A stretch of 31,475 nucleotides of DNA, from positions 1 through 31,475 of IMG/VR virus record IMGVR_UViG_3300018423_000038; one strand, written 5' to 3'. The translations under genes and the position numbers were made by a program. Below the pieces are notes generated by a model. It had not been told where the DNA came from. It made no database searches and worked only from the letters and a program-made list of their open reading frames with translations. This DNA is from a virus. Positions 22,947 to 28,772 of the stretch are shown here, piece by piece (positions within the stretch are counted from its first letter, which is position 1; every line of letters begins with the position of its first letter).

Positions 22947-23363
22947 TCAGCCTCTCTTACGGAGATACCTTTGAGCCACGCTCTCGGAGCCCATTCTCAA
23001 GTTCGCACCCTCAGAGTCTTTATAGACGGGCGCTGAGGGAGCAGGGGAGTGCTTCGCTGCGATGTCTACAAGCTCTCGATCACTATGAGGAAGTCTCTGT
23101 CGATAAAAATCAGAGCCCATCGTAATCAAGGCATAGTTAGTCTTATCTAAGTTGCGCTCTAACTTAGATAGGGCTTCAGGGATGGTAAGGAAGGTATCGC
23201 CACAGAGACGATATATTTCTTCCTCAGCGGGAGAGCCTCTTAGAGCCTCCACCATCTGACCTACTGCTATTCTGAGGCGATATGCTTCTACTCTAGCATC
23301 TGAAACACCGCCTGCTAAAATAGACCATGAAGCCTGACTTGAAGATATCTTCTTTGTACTCAT
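22947..23363 (-). CDS. Hypothetical helical protein (138 aa)
   Basis: ATG at 23363, eight bases after AAGGGG, is preferred over TTG at 23369. The protein is mainly alpha-helical (VEAYRLRIAVGQMVEALRGS; IPEALSKLERNLDKTNYALI) with a flexible Ser/Pro-rich C-terminal part. It has no signal peptide, membrane segment or recognisable motif. The ribosome binding site is in the 3' arm of a 9-bp stem-loop just upstream. It is followed directly by the basic 356-residue gene, and preceded by an acidic 316-residue gene, all leftward, which suggests a shared transcript and perhaps a common virion-assembly role. Confidence 0.55.
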   Translation of the reverse strand: MSTKKISSSQASWSILAGGVSDARVEAYRLRIAVGQMVEALRGSPAEEEIYRLCGDTFLTIPEALSKLERNLDKTNYALITMGSDFYRQRLPHSDRELVDIAAKHSPAPSAPVYKDSEGANLRMGSESVAQRYLRKRG

Positions 23364-23370
23364 ATTCAAC

Positions 23371-23395
23371 GCCCCTTCTTATTAAGAGAAGGGGC
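23371..23395 (-). promoter_or_regulatory. Stem-loop sequestering the ribosome binding site of the 138-residue gene
   Basis: GCCCCTTCT, a 7-base loop and AGAAGGGGC make a perfect 9-bp stem on the minus strand. The 3' arm contains the AAGGGG ribosome binding site of the gene starting at 23363. No T-run follows it, so it is more likely a translational control or RNA-processing element than a simple terminator. Confidence 0.5.
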
Positions 23396-23413
23396 TAGAT
23401 AAAGAGTCTAAAG

Positions 23414-24364
23414 TTAACCCTCGATGAGCTTCTTAAGAGCGTTAGCTACGCCCTTAGTCTCTACAGCGATGATTTCATCAAGAACCTCAGGTCGAGAGGA
23501 GTACTTCTCATAGGCGATCTTGGCTCTCTTTCTCCATTGAGGGCTCATATCCCACTCAACGCCACTTGGTAAGTGAGCCACCTTAGACTCATCCTTACCT
23601 ATAGATACCGCACCTTGATCGGGTTGTACTTCCCCATCAATCGCGCTCAGAATTTGAGAGTTCTCTACTGCCTCGGTGTCTTCGGGAGCTGAGGGCTCAA
23701 CATTTAAAGAGACTTCCACGTCATCTTCTACAGAGAGAGAATCTGATGCGGGCTTGCGCTCAATTACGTCCTCTCGGTCTAGGTTATCAAGCCTGCTGAT
23801 TTCCTGCGAAGCCTGCGAGCCATCTGAAATGACAGTCTTTTGCTTGCTCGCTGTCTTGATCTTAATTTGACCAACGGGCTCTGCACCCTGAGACTCTGAA
23901 ATCCCGCCGCCTGAAACCTCTGCACTAGAAGCTCCTGCGACAATCGCCCCGCTCTTGCTCTCCACGCTCGCAACTGAAATCATGTCCTCATCTTGAGACT
24001 CTACAACGAGAGGGAACTTCTTAGGCGCAGAAGCTTCCTTCGTAGCTCCCGTTGGTGCAACTTCAGAAACAGCTCTTTCTTCCTCATAGACTGTCTCGAC
24101 AGCCATTTCCTTCTTTGGCTTTGAGGGAGTTTGAGCCTCTATCGCCTCATCAACATTTTGAGGAGCGGAAGCGTCTGTGATTGTCAGCCAGCCCCGCTTC
24201 ACCCCTGCACGAAGCTCAGGCATAACTTCCGTAGTCCCGCCAAACTTTAGAGTATACCCATCATACTCTACGATGTCCCCCTTTCGGAGGTTCTTCTGAA
24301 GGCGACCCAAATGTACTGTCGTCTGTGCTTCGAGCAAGACAAATTCATCTCTCTTAAACTCCAT
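23414..24364 (-). CDS. Acidic hypothetical protein with small N-terminal domain (316 aa)
   Basis: Starts at ATG 24364, nine bases after GGAG; an in-frame ATG five codons upstream lacks a ribosome binding site. Residues about 1-65 appear folded: FVLLEAQTTVHLGRLQKNLR, then GDIVEYDGYTLKFGG and LRAGVKRGWLTITD. Residues about 70-260 are rich in Glu, Ser, Ala and Pro and likely disordered. The last 50 residues form a helical, mixed-charge segment (WRKRAKIAYEKYSSRPEVLD). No enzymatic motif. The long acidic linker is like that of capsid-assembly or vertex proteins, but nothing proves this. A candidate promoter lies 36 bases upstream. Confidence 0.6.
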   Translation of the reverse strand: MEFKRDEFVLLEAQTTVHLGRLQKNLRKGDIVEYDGYTLKFGGTTEVMPELRAGVKRGWLTITDASAPQNVDEAIEAQTPSKPKKEMAVETVYEEERAVSEVAPTGATKEASAPKKFPLVVESQDEDMISVASVESKSGAIVAGASSAEVSGGGISESQGAEPVGQIKIKTASKQKTVISDGSQASQEISRLDNLDREDVIERKPASDSLSVEDDVEVSLNVEPSAPEDTEAVENSQILSAIDGEVQPDQGAVSIGKDESKVAHLPSGVEWDMSPQWRKRAKIAYEKYSSRPEVLDEIIAVETKGVANALKKLIEG

Positions 24365-24399
24365 GTTTGTTCTCTCCATGTGAAAGGGTTAAGAAGTTA

Positions 24400-24427
24400 T
24401 ATATACTACCAATAAAAATCTAATCAA
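24400..24427 (-). promoter_or_regulatory. Candidate promoter for the 316-residue gene
   Basis: On the minus strand TTGATT (24427-24422), a 16-base spacer and TATATA (24405-24400). Spacing and the TATAT -10 are the same as in the promoter at 10239-10266. The start point would be near 24393, before the ATG at 24364. A short stem (CTCC, TGA, GGAG) followed by TTTTTT at the end of the upstream gene (24453-24433) may end the preceding transcript. Confidence 0.5.
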
Positions 24428-24439
24428 GAGGACAAAAAA

Positions 24440-26128
24440 CTACTCCTCAGGAGCAAACTTCTTCATCTTTTGATATTCAAGAGCCATCTCCATGTAGCTC
24501 TTATCTATTATTTCATCATTATTTTTAGCTCTCATAAGAGAGTCATATATTTCGTCTGAATAGTCAGAGATGTTCTTTTTAAGAAATTGCCTCGTCTGAG
24601 CACCCCTGTACGCATCTAGCACAGAGTACATTCTCATCACCATCAAGTCTCTTGAGATTTCTGCCTTGGCGGTGCGAGGGGGGGTGTCGCCAAACAAGTT
24701 CTTAACCGCACTAACTCCATCGGACACATAAGAGAGCGGTTCAAGAACATTAGATAAGAATCTAGTCCCCTTAGTAAGAGGATCTCTTAGGTCGTGAAGA
24801 GCATAAGACTCTGAAAGGGAACGGGCTTCTCCAACCCCTTCATTTAAGTAAGCCTCAAATACCCCGCCCATTTTTGAAATGGCTTCAGAAAGCTCTTCCT
24901 CAGAGCTTGCTGATTCAAGCTGCTTTTTAACACCTTCCATTTTAGAGGAATACTCCTCATTCAATTCAGAGGGGTTGTTTCTCGTATTAGCTAAAAACTT
25001 AAGAGCTTCCACGAGACTTTCGGGGGTGTCAGCTCTCTCTGACAATTTTGTTGAGATCTTGTCTATCGTCTCAACACAAGCATTCTCTAGGTAGCTTTTA
25101 ACATTGAAACCTAGAACACTAGACTCATCTAATTCACCACCGCTAAAACCAGGAATGTCCTCTAAAGAGAGCCCCATCTCTTTTAAGCCCTCAAGACCAA
25201 GCGAACCAATCGACCCTGCTATTTCATCAATAACAAAAGACCTGACAGCTTTAGCGCTATGTTGTAGTGCTTTTTTCCCGAACCGCTCTTTAAGAAGGCT
25301 CTCTATTTCTCCTTCATCTTTGCCCTGCATCTCTTTATTCAACTCTGAAATATCTTCCAAGCGGAAGAAAGATAAGACTTCAGACGCTTTTTGTGCAGAA
25401 GCTTGTGACAAAAGATAGCCGATAGCATAAGCCCCCCCTTGGACAAGTTCGCTTTTTTGTTGGGTTCTCTGCCACAGGAAGCTGTCGAGAAAGTTAGAAT
25501 AGAAATTCCTGCGCGTAGTGAAAGAATAAGCATTGAAACTGCCGTCTAGCCTTTTGCAAAAATCCAAAGCTTCAACCTTATCGGGACTAGACATTAGGCG
25601 ATTGATATTCTTCTTGAAGTCCTCATAGCTAACAACTGAGGAGTCAAGCTCTTCAAAGGCATCTGCCCGATCTTTATTTCTGCTGTAATAGTCTAGGTAG
25701 AGGTCGAGAAGGGTTTGCTCTGCCCACTTATTCTTCTTCTTAGCTTTAGAGATCAGAGTAGAAGCGGTGTTGGACTCTTCGGTGTCGGGGTCAACCCAAG
25801 GACCTAAAGAATCACTCTCAACCAAATAAGCATGAAATAAGAAATTGTTCTTAGCCTTCCTTAATGCTTCTTTACGTTCTAGTTCGTCCACCTCTTTTTG
25901 AAGCTTATCAACATTCCCTCCTTTTAACTCTTTCTCTCTTTCTAGCTGCTTCTTCTTCTCTTGTAGAGTTCTCTTCCGATCTCTCTTGTTTTGCTTCTTT
26001 CGGGCAAAACGATCTCCGAAGGTGTCACAGGATTCGCTCTGTAGACCATATAAAATATATGGAATTAAAATAGGTCTTAAATGAGGTTCCTCATAAGCGA
26101 GCCGTATTAGTTTGCCTAGTAAGTTCAT
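24440..26128 (-). CDS. Unrecognised helical protein with LI+LAYE tag and coiled coil (562 aa)
   Basis: ATG at 26128 is chosen because GGAGG precedes it by seven bases; an open frame reaches 26227 but covers the start of the divergent gene. The N-terminus LGKLIRLAYEEPHLRPILIP (4-23) is the motif repeated three times in the 547-residue protein. Residues about 40-100 are a highly charged coiled coil (KKKQLEREKELKGG; KEVDELERKEALRKAKN). The remainder is almost all alpha-helical with acidic patches, and no catalytic motif or membrane segment is seen. It belongs to the leftward block of likely virion-associated genes and has its own gap of 20 bases to its neighbours. Function unknown; internal head protein is one guess based on the shared tag. 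Confidence 0.6.
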   Translation of the reverse strand: MNLLGKLIRLAYEEPHLRPILIPYILYGLQSESCDTFGDRFARKKQNKRDRKRTLQEKKKQLEREKELKGGNVDKLQKEVDELERKEALRKAKNNFLFHAYLVESDSLGPWVDPDTEESNTASTLISKAKKKNKWAEQTLLDLYLDYYSRNKDRADAFEELDSSVVSYEDFKKNINRLMSSPDKVEALDFCKRLDGSFNAYSFTTRRNFYSNFLDSFLWQRTQQKSELVQGGAYAIGYLLSQASAQKASEVLSFFRLEDISELNKEMQGKDEGEIESLLKERFGKKALQHSAKAVRSFVIDEIAGSIGSLGLEGLKEMGLSLEDIPGFSGGELDESSVLGFNVKSYLENACVETIDKISTKLSERADTPESLVEALKFLANTRNNPSELNEEYSSKMEGVKKQLESASSEEELSEAISKMGGVFEAYLNEGVGEARSLSESYALHDLRDPLTKGTRFLSNVLEPLSYVSDGVSAVKNLFGDTPPRTAKAEISRDLMVMRMYSVLDAYRGAQTRQFLKKNISDYSDEIYDSLMRAKNNDEIIDKSYMEMALEYQKMKKFAPEE

Positions 26129-26160
26129 GTGAACCGCCTCCAACATTATTGAAAGAGAAG

Positions 26161-26571
26161 ATGAGATTGAGAAACTATTATTTCGCCTATGGACAGCACC
26201 TCTCTGAGTACCTCGCAACGACATCATTTCCTTCTGCTAGATTCTTTAAGTTCGCACTCGTCAAAGACTATAGGCTCTGTTTCAGCCCTCTAGGTCTTTG
26301 TGGCATCGTCAAATCTAAAGAAGGAGATTATGTCGAGGGTATTCTATACTCAATTGACGCAAATGAAATACCCGAACCTTTTGAGGGCAGTATAAAACTA
26401 AGCCTCCCCGTCCTTACAGACGAGGGGAGATGGGTCGATGCGATCACTTTTGTGAATAAAGAAAGTGAAAAAAGCGCAACCCCTGAGCAAGAGCTTCTTG
26501 ATTTGCTCTTTAAGAAATACCACGACTATGGGTTCAACCGAAAGAACCTAGAGTCGGCTCTCGAACCTTAG
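26161..26571 (+). CDS. Gamma-glutamylcyclotransferase-like (GGCT/AIG2 fold) protein
   Basis: 136 residues from ATG at 26161 after a purine-rich stretch; a TTG 12 bases earlier is possible. YYFAYGQHL (6-14) corresponds to the YFAYGSNM nucleotide of the GGCT-like fold, where the YGSN loop binds the substrate; here SN is changed to QH. It is followed by FALVKDYRLCFSPLG, GDYVEGILYSID and EIPEPFEGSIKL, the order typical of this fold, with Glu 75 in the position of the catalytic glutamate of the LD..EG motif. Family members cleave gamma-glutamyl amines or peptides, releasing 5-oxoproline. The changed loop makes its substrate uncertain. It lies alone on the plus strand, divergent from the 562-residue gene and overlapping the convergent 144-residue gene by 4 bases. 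Confidence 0.68.
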   Translation: MRLRNYYFAYGQHLSEYLATTSFPSARFFKFALVKDYRLCFSPLGLCGIVKSKEGDYVEGILYSIDANEIPEPFEGSIKLSLPVLTDEGRWVDAITFVNKESEKSATPEQELLDLLFKKYHDYGFNRKNLESALEP

Positions 26572-27002
26572 TGATATTTTCTTCTTATATGGACGTTTTT
26601 ATAAGAATTATCAGGCGCAGGATAATCATCAGACCAATCATTAGCTGGACCTATCACTTCAGGATAGGTTGGGTCAGGCACATCATCAGGAGTCACATAC
26701 CCACCCTTTAACATAAAATGCCGAACTACGGTATGAATCACTGGCGTACGAATCGAATATCTCTCTATATTACATTCCCTTGCAACAAGGCTTATTGTAT
26801 TATCTGAGATTGTTCGTTCAATTTCGCGAAGGGCAAGTTTAAAACGATCAGATTTAATTCTAGTTTGCCTAGAAACAGAGTCGAGTATCTCTTCAATTTT
26901 TCTGACGGCGGTCGGCACAGACATGAACCTGCCTGCTTGTCTTTCAAGACGAGCAACTCTTACTTGTAGCTCTTTTAGGACTTCACTTGCTGATCTTCTC
27001 AT
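26568..27002 (-). CDS. Hypothetical protein with ASEVL N-terminal tag (144 aa)
   Basis: The first 24 residues, MRRSASEVLKELQVRVARLE and a basic continuation, match the N-terminus of the 265-residue protein at 21089-21886. A helical middle follows (VRKIEEILDSVSRQTRIKSD), then a segment VIHTVVRHFMLKGGYVTPDD and a Pro/Asp-rich end. No known domain or catalytic residues. GGAGAGGA precedes the ATG. It is located directly after the major capsid transcript terminator, in the same direction, so it belongs to a separate transcript or depends on read-through. The shared tag suggests the two tagged proteins go to the same place or partner. Confidence 0.65.
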   Translation of the reverse strand: MRRSASEVLKELQVRVARLERQAGRFMSVPTAVRKIEEILDSVSRQTRIKSDRFKLALREIERTISDNTISLVARECNIERYSIRTPVIHTVVRHFMLKGGYVTPDDVPDPTYPEVIGPANDWSDDYPAPDNSYKNVHIRRKYH

Positions 27003-27063
27003 AATGGTTCCTCTCCATTAAGGTTAAGAAGGGCTAAAGGACACTCCATACAAGAGAGATAAA

Positions 27064-27102
27064 CAAAAAAAAAACCTCAACCCCCCGAAGGGAGCTGAGG
27101 TT
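27064..27102 (-). terminator. Strong intrinsic terminator after the major capsid gene
   Basis: On the minus strand AACCTCA, an inner GCTCCC/GGGGG part with a TTCG loop, and TGAGGTT form a long stem, followed by an unbroken run of ten T. It lies 53 bases after the capsid gene stop, which is the classic arrangement for closing a highly expressed transcript. Confidence 0.9.
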
Positions 27103-27154
27103 CTTTCTGAGTCTCACCTAGCGTCCTATTTCTAAGGCGCTATTTCACAAGCTA

Positions 27155-28030
27155 TTAGCGAGTGACGGTGAGGCGAGCAAGACCGCGAGGGTTGTACGCG
27201 CCAATACCGAGATTCTCAAACACGCTGAAGCCGATGGTACGAGCCTTCGGGTCGTCAGCAGAGAGAACAGTCAGCTCTGTACGGACAGGGATGCGACCGA
27301 ACATCTCAGGCTCACAAGCAACGTAGACAGTCCCCGCAGGAACAAGACGGCTAGTGATGACCTGTGCGCCCCAAAGGGTAGCCTGTAGACCTGTCTTAAG
27401 AAGAGCGGCTTGACTCTCGATGTCGAGAATGTCACGACCGAACTTACGGATGTCTGCGTAGTCGCGAGCGTTCATGTAAACGCGAGCAACACGGAGATCG
27501 TGACGCTCGATGAGCGCGTAAGCGTCAGCGAGGACAGCACCATTAAGAGGAGCGATGACAGGAATGTCAGCGTTCGTCTGACCAGGAAGGCTATCGAACC
27601 CACTTGTAGCAACTGCGTCAAGGATAGCGAATACACGCTCGTCCTCAGCAGCCTGAATCTGAGCGCGAGCCAAGTCCTGAGCTCTCTCAATCAGATCGAA
27701 GCGACGCTCCTTAATCTGAGTGAGGGGGATTTCGGGGTTTGACGCGATCTCAAATAGAGGGAAGATCACACGACGTGGCTTGGTGATGGCGAGAATGTTC
27801 TCGCCCTCTTCACCCACTACGAACGCGGTGACATCGGGGTCTTTGTCGTAGATAGGTAGAGCGCCATCGGGCAACTGCTCAACGAGGAAAGTCTTACGAC
27901 CAACGCTCGTATAGTCACGGCGAAGGCGAAGGGGCTGTGTCATTGAAGCGGCGAGCTTGCTACGACCCTGTGGGGTCTTGATGTAGTCAGCGATGAGCTT
28001 CTGCTTTACTGCGTTATCAACATTAGACAT
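27155..28030 (-). CDS. Major capsid protein, HK97-like
   Basis: 291 residues. The pattern of HK97-fold shells is visible: an N-terminal helical arm, then a P-domain-like region with a long spine helix (ERRFDLIERAQDLARAQIQA, about 105-127), an A-domain region (AYALIERHDLRVARVYMNA, VITSRLVPAGTVYVACEPE) and a final segment (IGFSVFENLGIGAYNPRGLA). It is short for a capsid protein and has no long N-terminal delta domain, consistent with a separate scaffold gene upstream. GGAG lies in front of the ATG, in the loop of a small hairpin. The gene is preceded by a probable decoration protein and followed by a strong terminator. Assignment is by pattern and position and is fairly firm. Confidence 0.82.
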   Translation of the reverse strand: MSNVDNAVKQKLIADYIKTPQGRSKLAASMTQPLRLRRDYTSVGRKTFLVEQLPDGALPIYDKDPDVTAFVVGEEGENILAITKPRRVIFPLFEIASNPEIPLTQIKERRFDLIERAQDLARAQIQAAEDERVFAILDAVATSGFDSLPGQTNADIPVIAPLNGAVLADAYALIERHDLRVARVYMNARDYADIRKFGRDILDIESQAALLKTGLQATLWGAQVITSRLVPAGTVYVACEPEMFGRIPVRTELTVLSADDPKARTIGFSVFENLGIGAYNPRGLARLTVTR

Positions 28031-28032
28031 AA

Positions 28033-28051
28033 CTGATCTCCTTTCTATCAG
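28033..28051 (-). promoter_or_regulatory. Small hairpin presenting the capsid gene ribosome binding site
   Basis: CTGAT and ATCAG form a 5-bp stem on the minus strand with AGAAAGGAG in the loop. Here the ribosome binding site is exposed instead of hidden, which could favour high translation of the capsid gene. Confidence 0.35.
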
Positions 28052-28638
28052 ATGCGTTGGTCATAAACCAACTCGTCTGAGTTGGAGTCAGGAACAATCT
28101 TAAGAACACCGATGACAAGACCACCGTCAACTGCGTGAGCAGACGCTGCGTCATTGGTAAGAAAGCCGTTGATTGAAGCAATAAGCTGATCACCGACAGT
28201 ATAGGTGAGATCACCGAAACCACCTGCCTGAGTCTGAGTCTCAAACAGCTTGTTGCCGTAGCAACCCTGTGCTGAGACGTATGGACCACGATTGCTCGCA
28301 ACGCCAGGCTGATTCTCAAAAGCATTTCCGACTGCATTGTTGATGAACACGCCAAGAACGCGCTCAGTTGCAGCAGGAGCAGCAGTAGGACCACCATGTG
28401 TGTTGTCACCATCGGGGCGAGCGAAAGCAATTGAACCCGAAAGAATACCGAGAACAACACCATCGAGAAGTCCTGATGCCTGTGTGACAGCGGCAGGGTC
28501 GGGAGAGTGGGCAGGGTTACTCTGAGTGAAAGCGTCTGCGGTAAGCTGTCCAACGGTGTTACGAACACCAACGTGCAGAATACGGAGTGCAGAGCTACTC
28601 TCAGTAAACCCACCACTAGCTTGTCCAAGTAGAGCCAT
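28048..28638 (-). CDS. Probable capsid decoration/head stabilisation protein (196 aa)
   Basis: A small Gly/Ala/Asn-rich, beta-type protein lacking catalytic motifs and lying immediately before the major capsid gene, the usual place of decoration proteins. Segments such as GVRNTVGQLTADAFTQ, LDGVVLGILSGSIAFARPDG, RVLGVFINNAVGNAFEN and GLVIGVLKIVPDSN alternate strands with loops, like small capsid-binding barrel proteins. AGGAG lies eight bases before the ATG. An overlapping frame from 28628 to 28023 is a shadow; the real frame has normal composition and its stop falls just before the capsid ATG. The assignment rests on position and composition, not on a recognised family signature. Confidence 0.65.
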   Translation of the reverse strand: MALLGQASGGFTESSSALRILHVGVRNTVGQLTADAFTQSNPAHSPDPAAVTQASGLLDGVVLGILSGSIAFARPDGDNTHGGPTAAPAATERVLGVFINNAVGNAFENQPGVASNRGPYVSAQGCYGNKLFETQTQAGGFGDLTYTVGDQLIASINGFLTNDAASAHAVDGGLVIGVLKIVPDSNSDELVYDQRI

Positions 28639-28696
28639 AGTTAATCTCCTAGAAGCTCATACTCCTTGTTTCCAAGAAGTAGTGTGTTTGTGAAAT

Positions 28697-28711
28697 GGGA
28701 GCGAGGCTCCC
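28697..28711 (-). promoter_or_regulatory. GC-rich hairpin in the leader of the decoration/capsid transcript
   Basis: GGGAGC, loop CTC, GCTCCC makes a 6-bp stem on the minus strand, 58 bases before the decoration protein ATG. No T-run follows. It may stabilise the 5' end of the capsid messenger RNA. Confidence 0.4.
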
Positions 28712-28744
28712 GAAAAGATTTACAACAATAATGCGTATTAAGAT

Positions 28745-28766
28745 AAAGGAACTAAAGAGTTCCTTT
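28745..28766 (-). terminator. Hairpin between scaffold-like gene and decoration gene
   Basis: AAAGGAACT, loop CTTT, AGTTCCTTT is a perfect 9-bp stem on the minus strand, seven bases after the stop of the 608-residue gene, with a short ATCTT tail. It is a probable partial terminator that would separate the scaffold-like gene from the decoration and capsid genes. The 134-base gap in which it lies may also hold a promoter, but I see no clear -35/-10 pair. Confidence 0.55.
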
Positions 28767-28772
28767 TATCCA

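Noticed and set aside
28023-28628. 201-codon minus-strand frame overlapping the decoration protein gene
   Set aside because: It is Leu/Val/Ser-rich in the way expected of an out-of-frame reading; the 196-residue frame has its own ribosome binding site and sensible protein composition.
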